A stretch of DNA of 64,000 nt from Mytilus galloprovincialis. Lineage: Eukaryota; Mollusca; Bivalvia; Mytilida; Mytilidae. The first letter of the stretch is position 1. Each line of letters opens with the position of its first letter. This document shows, piece by piece, positions 54,490-64,000 of this stretch. The stretch lies in NCBI RefSeq assembly GCF_965363235.1, contig NC_134849.1:18378863-18442862 (forward strand). Reading direction: 5' to 3'. The notes beneath the pieces are model-generated. The model ran no database searches, had not been told where the DNA came from, and was given only the letters and a program-made list of their open reading frames with translations. A program made the position numbers and the translations under genes.

Positions 54490-56690
54490 TCAAAACTAAG
54501 AGGTGTCTATGCTATTTATGACAATTTTCATGGTTCAGTGGTTATAGTTAAGTTTTTGTGTTTTGGTCTGTTTTTCTCATACTTTATGCAATAAGTCTAC
54601 TATATTTGTTGTATGAAATGATTGTAAGGTGAACATGTCTAGTGGGATGATGTCATCTGACCTTGACCTCATTTTCATGGTTCAGTGGTCAAAATTAAGT
54701 TTTTGAGTTTTGGTCTTTATCTATTAAATACTATAAGCCATAGGTCAACTGTATTTGGTGTATAGAAATATTTTATGATCTATATGTCAGTGGCACAGGT
54801 TTTATTTGACCTTGATCTCATTTTCACGGTTCATTGATCAGTGTTTTTGTGATTTGGTCTATTTTTCTTAAACTATAAGTAATAGGTCAACTATAATTGT
54901 TGCATTGAAGCCTTGTTAGCTGTATATGTCTGCCTGGCATGGTTCATCTGACATTGAGGCTTAAATTAAAATATTATTTGTTTGCCCTTTACCGACCGAC
55001 TCTATAAATTCGTTCCGACTGAAAATCTTTTATTTGTATTTACCAGCAATATTTTGTTTTAATTATTTTTTGTTCCTCCCGAAAATCTTATATTTGTATT
55101 TCCTGCTCAAAACTTTTTTACCGGAATCCACAGGTTTTATCTTCCCCGTATAAGGTTAAGTCCATTTGGTATCACGTCAGCGTTTGGCATGAACACTTGC
55201 ATTTAGAGATTCAAAGCTTTTGATTGAAGTCGATGTTGAAAGTATAACCAACGTTGCCCTTTATACTTGAAGAGCAGGGTTCATTCAAAAAAGTGTGTCC
55301 AATACAAAATTATCAACGTGTGTACAAAATATTTTGTTAACGGATGTTGTATCCTATATAACATGTATAAGGATGACGTTTAGTGATTCGTATATCCGGA
55401 TGATTATGTTATTGCTGCCTATTACCAGCTTTGACATTTTATTTATATCTGAAATGAACCGAAGTCCTGTAAATTGGAGAATAATTGGCAGTAAAATCGC
55501 CAAGTTTTCCTTGCAGACCATTTATAAATGCGATGTAAAATATGTGACATTTGAGTTTCAAGTCTTTTAGCTTTTTTTTTATAACACCCGGACACACTCA
55601 GTCTCTAGGGTTGTAAATAAAGTAAGATAAATGCTTAGTTTTAGCTTTTTTAACTGGTTGCATGATGACGATGGTGGGAAATGCACTGCTGGGCAGTGGC
55701 TTTATATTCTAGTCAAATATTTTTTTTTTATTTCACAGATATCATCTCTGATAATTTCAGTTCAAATTTTGATAAAATTGGTAGAATGTCGGAATGACAC
55801 ATACTATAGATAGGGGTTGGAGGGTCCGGATCCTGAAATCCCGGGCTTTAAAACATGAAATCCTGAGCTCCCGAATTTAAATAAATTTAAATTCTGCATC
55901 CCAAAAATTAAAAAAAAAAACAATTCCTGGAAATCCTGAAATCCTGAGCTTAAAAACACCCAATCCCGAAGTCCCGATAAAGGTCCTACCCCCTAATAGA
56001 TTGCACATAGTAAAGCTGTTTCACAAACCATGCTAGGGAGATATATATGATATTAATAAATCTTTCGGTCAGGTTAAGCGTACAAGGTACATGTACGTAG
56101 TACAGAATATCAGTGCAAGTTAAAACTCTTTAAAAGTTCCAGGCATATAATTGTTGAAAATATGCTCGAGCCCTATATTTTGATATTTAAAAACAAATAG
56201 AAGTGCATATAAATTAACTTCACATTATACATGATAATTTTTTTTCATAACTTCCTGGGACTATTCAGAAACTTTAATAAAAGTAAAGATTAGTAAAATC
56301 GATCATTCTTAAAACAAGAGCAAATACAGACAAAAATGATATCATTCAGATATTGTATCTATAAAATAAAATATTATACCTACCTGCCTACCCATGACAA
56401 AAAATGTACCGAGCCAAGTTATTTTATGGGAAAGAAAAATAAAATATTTTACCTACCTACCTACCTTGTTTCAAAAAATAGGGTCGGAAAAGGGCAAACA
56501 AACAATATTTTAATTTAGGCCTGACCTCATTCTCATGGTTCATTAGTCTTTATTTATTTATCTTGGTTAATGTTAAGTTTATGTGACAGTTGTGATAAAG
56601 CTTTATACTTAGGACTATCAACATATTATCAATGATTAGTAAAAGAAGGCGAGACATTTCAGCATGTGCACTCTTCTTATTAAACACACA
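54490..56690 (+). repeat. Second copy of the TGACCTTGACCTCATTTTC repeat, split by an insertion
   Basis: It matches 12,130-12,593 in order: CATGGTTCAGTGGT, TTTTGTGTTTTGGTCTGTTT, TGACCTTGACCTCATTTTCA, GCCTGGCATGGTTCATCTGA, and then, beyond the insertion at 54,958-56,521, GACCTCATTCTCATGG up to AAGAAGGCGAGACATTTCAG. The GTCGAGCC hairpin 5' end is missing. Confidence 0.8.
54958..56521. mobile_element. 1.56-kb Harbinger-like inverted-repeat element with TGA target duplication
   Basis: Tips are GGCTTAAATTAAAATATT on the left and GGCCTAAATTAAAATATT on the opposite strand, both continuing with TTTGTTTGCCCTTT and CCGAC. The flanks are TGA at 54,955-54,957 and 56,522-56,524. The uninterrupted copy of the host repeat near 12,434 reads CATCTGACCTTGACCTCATT, so the empty site is visible in the same window. 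A 3-bp TNA duplication and GG tips fit the PIF/Harbinger superfamily. No transposase; the longest ORFs (55,295-55,570; 56,336-56,518) have no domain. Confidence 0.9.
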
Positions 56691-58389
56691 TTAATATACA
56701 TCATGTACATTAAACAGCAAAAAAAAATATTGATCTAAGATGCCATTCAATAATAACTTTTACTCTTTTATGTATAGGACAAGAACTATAGAAGATACAG
56801 AGAAATTATAAACAGCAGAAATGATAGGCAATTTAAAATTTGCAGAAGCAAACTAAACCTAAATGGTAAGGCCACTTTTATTTATTTTTTTAAAGTTGTT
56901 GAACTTGAAAGATGATAATCATGATTACTATAAAAATTAAAAGATGTGGTATATTAAATATGAAAACTATCATGGCTTTAAGAAAGCAATTGTAGGCCTG
57001 TGACGACCTTCAATAATGAGAAAATCCATACCCTATAGTCAAAGTAGGCAGCTATAAAAGACCCAAAGATGAAAAATTGAAACAATCCAACATGTCCAAA
57101 CTGTAAAACTAATTGCCTAGTTTATCATGTTTATTACAAAATAAATTACAAAAAATAAATATAACCGGTATGAAACAACAACAACAACAACCACTAAATG
57201 TTAGTGTCAGACTAAACTTACAAAAACTACAGGCTCTGAACTTTGGACAGGCACAATAGGAATATGGCAACCTATGATGTAAATTTCCTGCAAACACAGA
57301 CTGGACTAATGTAAATCAACTAATTTTTCGCGACTACTTTATTTTGCGTTTTATACTTTCTAGTCTACATCACAGCTAATTATTTTTCGCAAGGTTCAAG
57401 TTTATACTTAATGAATTTTAATAAAGAAAGCTACATATGAAAAACATTTATTGCTGTTTCTCTCTCCATTTATAACATTTTATTTGTTTATTTTGTGTAT
57501 TTATAGGTGATCAGACATCTTGGTTTTCACGATCAATAGGTCATTACTGAAGAGGAAACTTAAAGTTGAAATTTATTTACAAAGTGCATAATTGGATTAA
57601 TTTGAACTGGAATGTGTGCTTTCCTGCAAAAAAGAAACAGGAAATTTCATCATTATCACATGTTAATGCCAATAAACAAAATGGAGTTCTATCATAGATA
57701 CACAAAAACACTATTGCATAAAAGCAACAACATATTATATATATTATTCGAAAGAAAGGAGAATGCAGAACAAATACTATTTTGTTGTTGAAAAAAGGAA
57801 CACCAGTTTTATCCACTCATTTACATCGCTCCCTCATATCAAATATACAGAAGAAGATCATTGAAGAACAATTTGCAAAAATGTTTTCTCTTAGAATTGA
57901 AGGAAAATGTTAAGTGAATGGAATAATGTATTCACTGAATTCTTACGTAGTGGATTGAACACTGTACACAAGCTGAAACAGAAGAAAATTTTAATTTAAA
58001 ATAACACGAAAAGTGTATAATTTATTATTTAATCTGCAAATATATAAAAAAAATTCTTTAGAACACCACAAATGGTATGACATTCAAATTGGTTGCTTAT
58101 TAATGTATTGCATTGAAACAATTACATGAATTACAAAGAAAACAGAATCATTTGCTACAAATTTTTGTTATAAATCATAGTTAAATTTTATAAAAAGTAT
58201 GAACAATACCTAGATCTAAACAGTCAGACTTTATCAATTTTCAATGTCATTAAAATGTTGAGTCAAACATTTATGAAAGTTTTGAATATCATTTGCATCA
58301 ACTATACAGTCTTGTAATAATTATATTCATACTGTTTGTATACATGGTATAGCGAAGAAATGTTTAACAAGAACAAATAAGGGAAATTT

Positions 58390-58590
58390 GATGTTCAGAA
58401 ATTTCTTTAGAGGAAATTTGAAGAACAATGATTTCATCAGAGGAAATTTGTTGTCTTGAAGGAAATCTTTTTCCCTTGAAAAAACAATTTCCCTTGAGGA
58501 AAAAACAATTTCCCTTTGAGGAAAAATCTTTTTCCTTTAGGGAAATTTGATTTCCCTTGAGGAAAACAACTATTCCTCTAAGGAAATTGT
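58390..58590. repeat. Right inner palindrome cluster (TTTCCnnnnGGAAA type)
   Basis: AAATTTCTTTAGAGGAAATTT, TTTCCCTTGAGGAAAA (three variants) and TTCCTCTAAGGAAATT. Mirror of 36,750-36,990, but with some units lost or altered. Confidence 0.85.
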
Positions 58591-58938
58591 TGAAAAAAGG
58601 GGCATAACTTTTTCAACAGTGGTGCTAGAGCCAAACAATTTTAGGACAAATATCAGGGAACCAATACCAACCAAGTTATCAACTTCATTTTGACTTAACT
58701 CCAAAAATTAAGGTGAACAACTTTTGCACTCAGCAGAATTGCAAACTTGTCCCGGAGACAAATCTGCTTTTCTGAGATGTTTTACAAGGTTCCCCATCAG
58801 CTTTCCATCCAGCTAAGGCAGAAGTATATTCTCTTTTATTCTCATATATCCAGTATTTGCAACAAATTGTAATTTTTCTGAAGAAAAAAATTCAAATGGA
58901 AAATAATGTTTGTATTGTACATGTTGTAATATAGTATG

Positions 58939-59290
58939 TTCCCATGGGAAGAAAAATTGTTCCTATGTGAAAAAAAATTGTTACCATGGGAAGAAAAATT
59001 GTTCCCATGGGAAGAAGATTTGTTCCCATGGGAAGAAATATTGTTCCCATGGGAAGAAAAATTGTTCCCATGGGAAGAAAATTTGTTCCCATGGGAAGAA
59101 AATTTGTTCCCATGGGAAGAATTAATTCCCATGGGAACTTTTTGTATTCATCTTTTCCCATGGGAACTTTAAAGTTCCTATGGGAACTCTAAACTTCCCA
59201 TGGGAAAAGTAATTTTTCCCATGGGAACTTCCAATGTTCCCATGGGAAATTCTAATATTCCCATGGGAATTATCAAATTTCCCATGGGAA
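58939..59290. repeat. Right array of TTCCCATGGGAA palindromes, 17 copies, 21-bp period
   Basis: Cores start at 58,941, 58,962, 58,983, 59,004, 59,025, 59,046, 59,067, 59,088, 59,109, 59,128, 59,157, 59,177, 59,197, 59,218, 59,239, 59,260 and 59,281. Reading inward from the tip, steps are 21, 21, 21, 21, 20, 20, 29: the same series as on the left. The innermost units are separated by GAAAAATTGTT-like spacers, unlike the AACAATAATTTT spacers of the left. Both arrays begin 176 bp from the tip. ORFs in five frames (58,842-59,496) are by-products of the period. Confidence 0.95.
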
Positions 59291-59472
59291 ATGTACTTTT
59301 AATCAGCTGCAGTGACAAGAGTGACAACAGTGACAAGTTGGGACATGTGGCATTTTTTAAATTTTTCAATAATCTATCACTGGGCAAATTTTTTTTTGGA
59401 TATCTTGTAAACCGACAAAGTCAGATTTGCCGATACCGGAATGGCAAATTTGTCCCGCACAGTGTTAATCAA

Positions 59473-60130
59473 CAACCCTACCATATTCATTGCTAAGTAT
59501 AAAATGACGGGTTAAATCTGGTTTTGTAGCTAACTAAACTTCAAACTTGTATGAAAGTTATGTTGACAGTATTAGATAAACAACCTAGTGACATGATAGG
59601 TTAATCTAAATTAAACATACATCACAAATATACAACACAGCAGACTAACAGATTCAGACAAGAATTCAAATAAAAAATAATCCTGCCTAAAAGTTTTAGT
59701 CGATTGTACATGTACTACAGTATACATTTTCATGGTAAGGTAAAAAAAATTATCAAATACAAAAACAAAGGGAACAAAATGGAAACAACACTGTAACCCC
59801 TGTGTGTACTAATCAAAACTTAGGACACATCTATAACTGGGACTGCAATGTTGACTTCTAAGATATGATTCAGTAAAAGACATAATCTCCCAAAATTAAA
59901 ATTTTTCACCGGATGCATTTGTCCTGATAATGAGGGAAATTTCTTTTGAAGTGTCGCTACGCGGCATGGATATTTGGAAAGGTTACGGGTGTCAAAATTT
60001 AAATTCAAGCTGCAAGTATTTTGATTTTTAACTGTTATAAACTAAATATCCATCATAAGTGAAATTAACAATGCGAGAACCAAATTATTTTTTAAATTTT
60101 CCTCATGATAATATGTCCAAATTTCTTAAA
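59473..60130. other. Non-coding flank right of the giant element
   Basis: It follows the right target duplication TTAATCAA (59,465-59,472). AT-rich with no domain-bearing ORF. Confidence 0.45.
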
Positions 60131-60510
60131 TTCTAAAAACTAAGTTTGACAAAGCACTGCAAACTTAAATTAGTCAATTCAAACAATTTGAATAGTCGTC
60201 ATAACTGTCCTCTAGATGACAATGCACTATAATCATTTTGACTATGCTCTTAGTCGTTTGACTAGATGGTAAGTCACATCTGACTAAGTAGATTGGTAAT
60301 TATAAATATGGTAGGAAATTAAAATGACTATATGTTATACTCGTTATGACGATTTGGATTGTTCAATTGACTATGCAGATTTGTCATTTTGACAATTGAA
60401 TGTAGTTCATATGACTAATTGAAATGGTCGCACGTGACCATGTTGGTTAGTCAACATGATTACTGTGAATAGTCACAACTGTTAGACCGTCATTTTAATT
60501 TGTGTTGTGT
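60130..60510. repeat. Cluster of GACTA/TAGTC dyad motifs
   Basis: GACTA, TAGTC, ATGAC or GTCAT occurs some 20 times in under 400 bp. Several form dyads such as TAGTCGTTTGACTA (60,251-60,264) and GGTCGCACGTGACC (60,426-60,439). Spacing is loose, about 15-25 bp. No coding potential. Confidence 0.65.
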
Positions 60511-61700
60511 TTTTTTTTCTACCATTTTAGTTTGTGTGTGTTTCTATCTCGGTGTTTTGTACTTTTATGTTTTATTTGTTTTTTATGTCTGTTATTCGTC
60601 TTTATGTTGTTTCTTTTCCATACGATTTACAAATACATCTGGAATATTATATCATTAAAAATAACACTGCAGCACTATTAACAATGACAACAGTATAGGA
60701 CCACAAAGCGCTCAATTTTTAAAACCTTCCTATATCTAAGTTTCCATGCGTTGCCATTACTCAGTGATATAGTTTTTAATCAAAGTCTAAAAATCAAAAA
60801 AAAGAAATATATTTATTATAAACTCATTGTTATATACATTATGATATTCCAACTTAAGAATACTCGCGTGTACAAAAATTTCAGGAAAAAATTAAAACAT
60901 TTGTTTTTACATATTGTTTTTATTTATTACACTATTAGTTATTACTTTATGTTATGATAACAAAAATTAACCAAAAAAATCGATTCGGTTTGACCCCAGA
61001 AGACTTTTAAAATGTTAATATCATTGAAAAAGCTCCAAATTATCTTCCTTTGGTGCAAAAATATCTATTTTTTGGCATTGAAATTGAAATATCTTTTTTC
61101 TACTCATCGGTGACCTATATTTTTTCTTATTGTTTTCAAGTAAGATATACATAAGCTAAATAACTGTAAAATGTAAGCGATTTCTGTAATTAAGTTCTTT
61201 TTTTTATTTCGATATTACCTCATTTTCTCATATTAGTTCAACAGAAAAAAAAGTACCTTTACAAAAATGTATGCTTCTTTCGAAGGCAAATTGTGAGCGT
61301 AAATGATCGGTGACCCCTCTTTTTTATTTTATTTTTCTATTAGGTATAAGATAAAGTTCATTTATAGAAAAAAATAGCGAAATCTTATATTAAGTAAAAA
61401 TATTGATTTAGACCCGCGAGCCCCCTTAAATATTCATTTATACATTTTCAGTATGTTAGAATTTGAAGTGTTTATTTCAGATATAGTGTCTGTATCAACT
61501 CTGTATGTGACAGTGCAATATTTTCTCCGGTCAAAAAACTCTTAACTGCAGTGATCATACAAATAGCAATGTCTTCATTTGCTGAATAAATATAATTATA
61601 TCATTTAAGAGGCTTAAATATAAGAATAAACAAATATAAATCAATCATGTTGAAAGTTAAAGAAAACAAAATAAATTTCAAAATCTGTAATCTAGTGATT
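60511..61700. other. AT-rich non-coding stretch
   Basis: T-rich with many homopolymers; GGTGACCTATATTTTT and GGTGACCCCTCTTTTT near 61,109 and 61,309 suggest a degraded 200-bp duplication. No gene. Confidence 0.45.
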
Positions 61701-61711
61701 TAGTCACTCAT

Positions 61712-62730
61712 CATATACCACAAGACTGTAATGTAACACCAGGATCATGACAGCCACCCATCTTAAACCCCAACATTGTAACGTAAGCACCGGGATCTTG
61801 ACAGTCACCCATCTTAAACCCCAACACTGTAATGTAAGCACCGAGATCTTGAAAGCCACCCATCTTATAACACAGCATTGTAATGTAATCACCAGGATCT
61901 TGACAGCCACCCATCTTATACCACACCAATGTAATGAAAGGACCAGGATCTTGACAGCGACCCATCTTGTACCACAATATTGTAATGTAAGCACCAGGAT
62001 CTTGACAGTCACCCTTCTGATACCACACCATTGTAATGTAAGGACCAGGATCTTGACAGCGACCCATCTTATACCACAACATTGTAATGTAAGCACCAGG
62101 ATCTTGGCAGCAACCTATCTTATAACACAACATTGTAATGTAAGCACCAGGATCTTGACAGCCACCCATCTTATACCACACCATTGTAATGTAAGAACCA
62201 GGATCTTGACAGCCACCCATCTTATAACAAAACATTGTAATGTAAGCACCAGAATCTTGACAGCCACCAATCTTATAACACAACATTGTACTGTAAGCAC
62301 CAGGATCTTGACAGCCACCCATCTTATAATACAACATTGTAATGTAAGTACCAGGATCTTGACAGCCACCAATCTTATACCACACCATTGTAATGTAAGC
62401 ACCAGGATCTTGACAGCCACCCATCTTATAACACAACAGTGTAATGTAAGCACCAGGATTTTGACAGCCACCCATCTTATATAACAATTTTCTTAATGTA
62501 ATCACCGGGATCTGGACAGCCACCCATCTTATAACACAACATTGCAATGTAAGCACCAGGATCTTGACAGCCACCCATCTTATACCACAACATTGTAATG
62601 TAAGCACCAGGATCTTGACAGCCACCCATCTTATACCACAACATTGTAATGTAACACCAGGATCTTGACAGCCACCCATCTTATAACACAACATTGTAAT
62701 GTAAACACCAGGATCTTGACAGCCACCTGA
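61712..62730. repeat. 51-bp minisatellite, about 20 copies
   Basis: The unit is 51 bp, with landmarks CAGCCACCCATCTTATA, ACATTGTAATGTAAGCACC and AGGATCTTGA. Successive GCCACCCAT starts, for example 62,161 and 62,212, are 51 bp apart. Since 51 is 17 codons, several frames remain open for hundreds of codons (61,747-62,484 plus; 61,704-62,694 minus). Copies differ by a few bases. The first two copies and the ones near 62,490 are most diverged, and one or two copies are shortened by a base. It ends in a T run at 62,733. Confidence 0.95.
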
Positions 62731-63436
62731 GGTTTTTTTTTTTTTTTTGTTAAGTTCGATTTCAGTGTTTATTTTTACAGTTAGTGGTCAGAAGAAAAAA
62801 GATATGGCTAAATACTCTTTTCAAATGACAATACGTTGTATTATGTGTATCAAAATGGATATCCCGTAAACATATTTTCTCCTTTTTTTATTGTCATTAC
62901 GTTAACATGTGCCGATATTACATTCCTTATGAGTTTGATTTCCAGTGAGTAACTATTGTGAAAGACAGTTAATCTACTACATGCTGAACTTTAATGTTGG
63001 CGATGACGTCGTAATAAAGAATTGTTATATCGCCTTTGTGCCTTATTTCGCAGGGGCGACAAAAAATCAATCTTTCATTTCCAAAAAGACTCAAATCAAT
63101 GTTTGTTTGTTTGTTTGAAATATTACACAAGTAGAAGTGGTTTAAAACAGTTGAATTTTAAATAAAACGAATGATAGAAATTTTATTGAACCATATGTAC
63201 ATTACTCCCACTAGTATCTCTGTAGTGAAACTCGAGTCCAAAACATGATACCAGTTCAAATGTTGTAGAGTTGATGGAACCTAAAAGAACCAAAATAAAG
63301 CCAAACCTAGGCGAGGAATTTAAGCTTTGCATGAAGAATTACTGGATCTTCTTTGGAACAGCTGCTTTCTTTGTAAGGAATTTAATATGGACTATTGCAG
63401 TTTTAACAAATAGTTTATTTCTATGAATCTTGAGGT
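62731..63436. other. Non-coding stretch
   Basis: A run of about 16 T at 62,733, then AT-rich DNA with (GTTT)n near 63,098. No gene. Confidence 0.45.
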
Positions 63437-63600
63437 GTGCTTTTTTTCGTTCCATTGTTGCTGTTGTTCCGTTGTCATCATCTTAAAGTTGATGTTTTTC
63501 CCTCGGGTTTAGCTTGCAACCCGTGTTTCTTTTCTCTTAATCGATTTATGACTTTTGAACAGCGGTATACTACCTTTGTCTTTTTTATTACCCATTTTGA
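63437..63600 (+). repeat. Dispersed mussel-type repeat (3' part)
   Basis: CTCGGGTTTAGCTTGCAACC, TTAATCGATTTATGACTTTT and GAACAGCGGTATACTACC in order. I recall this as a frequent mussel repeat, related to the segment at 8,080-8,500. The 86-codon ORF at 63,437-63,697 is read through it and is not supported as a gene. Confidence 0.55.
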
Positions 63601-63840
63601 AGCAATGGCATTATTCTCAACCATTGATGAACAATGTCCAATAGGTATCAACAAACAGTTTAGATTGCATGTAGTAAAGCATAAATGTTTGCAATGATAT
63701 TAGCTCAGGACCAGCTAAAGCTAGTATCTATGCTATGCAATATTTCTATAGAACATGTGGCATTAGAGCACTTTTGTGTAGTGAGCCCCAGGCATAAAAA
63801 AAGAGGCATCTATAAAAGAAATCCGGCATTTACGTGGACA

Positions 63841-63867
63841 CATCAAAGATTACCTTAATCTTTGATG
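63841..63867. other. 12-bp perfect hairpin with 3-nt loop
   Basis: CATCAAAGATTA and TAATCTTTGATG surround CCT. It lies in unannotated DNA with no neighbouring gene. It may be the centre of a small foldback repeat. The rest of 63,601-64,000 shows no gene. Confidence 0.6.
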
Positions 63868-64000
63868 GCACAACAATAATAATGTTCGAATGATTTTAAC
63901 AACTAAGATCTGGAGTTTTAAAAGATGTTCCGATTTATCATGGTTTAAAAAATTGTAATTCTTAAACTGGTAACAAACTTCCCTATCTGCGTAATAATAA

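Larger units (their letters stand above)
34903..59464. mobile_element. 24.6-kb giant foldback transposon with palindrome-array termini
   Basis: The tips are CACTGTGCGGGACAAATTTG and its inverse at 59,445-59,464. Flanks are TCAATCAA and TTAATCAA, an 8-bp target duplication with one mismatch. Inverted homology runs from the tips through several blocks, to about 39,050 on the left and 56,750 on the right. Starting 176 bp from both tips are arrays of TTCCCATGGGAA. The 8-bp duplication and CA-TG tips are shared by hAT, P and Zisupton-like superfamilies. I find no recognisable transposase, so the element is probably non-autonomous or of an unknown class. The interior (39.05-56.75 kb) holds later insertions and anonymous DNA. 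An alternative is two inverted copies with captured DNA, but the inner arm ends show no second set of tips. Confidence 0.8.
56750..59464 (-). repeat. Right inverted arm of the giant element
   Basis: Mirror of 34,903-39,050. Visible landmarks are TATAGGACAAGAACTATAG (56,775), AGACATCTTGGTTTTCACGA (57,514), ACTGAAGAGGAAACTTAAAG (57,546), CAAGCTGAAACAGAAGA (57,970), GTGGTGCTAGAGCCAAACA (58,620) and the tip. The stretch 56,860-57,480 has no obvious partner; ORFs at 57,109-57,297 and 57,577-57,816 are noise. Confidence 0.82.

Noticed and set aside
34903-59464. Polinton/Maverick identity for the giant element
   Set aside because: The target duplication is 8 bp, not 6; tips are CACTGTG, not AG...; and no polymerase B, integrase, protease or capsid gene is visible.
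61704-62694. Long ORFs of 327, 245, 130 and 118 codons in both strands
   Set aside because: They are read-outs of a 51-bp tandem repeat, whose period is a multiple of three. They contain no domain and overlap on opposite strands.

Overview
The window looks like a stretch of bivalve mollusc genome, most likely a mussel close to Mytilus. It is AT-rich, gene-poor eukaryotic DNA with introns and poly(A) signals. It carries several dispersed repeat families that I recognise from memory as common in mussels, RING-less B-box/NHL genes of the kind expanded in bivalves, and dense nested transposons. The species is an inference. I see no prokaryotic operon, CRISPR array, rRNA or tRNA.

Layout. At 1-2,350 there are tandem and dispersed repeats. 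At 2,854-4,788 (+) lie the last two coding exons of a mitochondrial fission factor (MFF/Tango11) homologue. 6.4-8.8 kb holds a LINE 3' scrap, a small inverted-repeat element and dispersed repeats. 8,924-10,612 (-) and 28,879-30,564 (-) are two intact paralogous B-box/coiled-coil/NHL-type genes, each a single coding exon with a splice acceptor just before its ATG. A degenerate third copy lies at 25,540-26,180. Far upstream of each intact gene (21.34-21.48 kb and 33.88-34.02 kb) is a matching block that looks like promoter plus 5'UTR exon. A 6.3-kb Ngaro-type tyrosine-recombinase retrotransposon (12,985-19,326) with full split direct repeats and a 1.6-kb foldback element (19,452-21,029) fill the inferred 5' intron of the first gene.

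The right half is dominated by one unit of 24.6 kb, 34,903-59,464. It has inverted arms several kb long and a near-perfect 8-bp target duplication. At each end, starting exactly 176 bp from the tip, is an array of the 12-bp palindrome TTCCCATGGGAA repeated about every 21 bp, 19 and 17 copies. A second, GGAAA-type palindromic cluster lies further in. This giant foldback transposon is the most unusual object here. No transposase was recognised in it. Inside it sit several younger insertions with clear boundaries: nested inverted-repeat elements at 40,939-41,984 / 41,161-41,913, one at 42,051-43,017, a Harbinger-like one at 54,958-56,521 with an internal empty-site control, and an apparently full-length LINE (about 46,600-51,500, -) whose ORF1 and ORF2 share a reading frame across one TAG codon.

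The last part, 59.5-64 kb, has no recognisable gene. It holds a cluster of GACTA/TAGTC motifs, a 51-bp minisatellite of about 20 copies (61.7-62.7 kb) that creates false long ORFs in several frames, and dispersed repeats. Host genes supported: one partial MFF gene, two B-box/NHL genes and one B-box/NHL pseudogene. Everything else that codes belongs to mobile elements.
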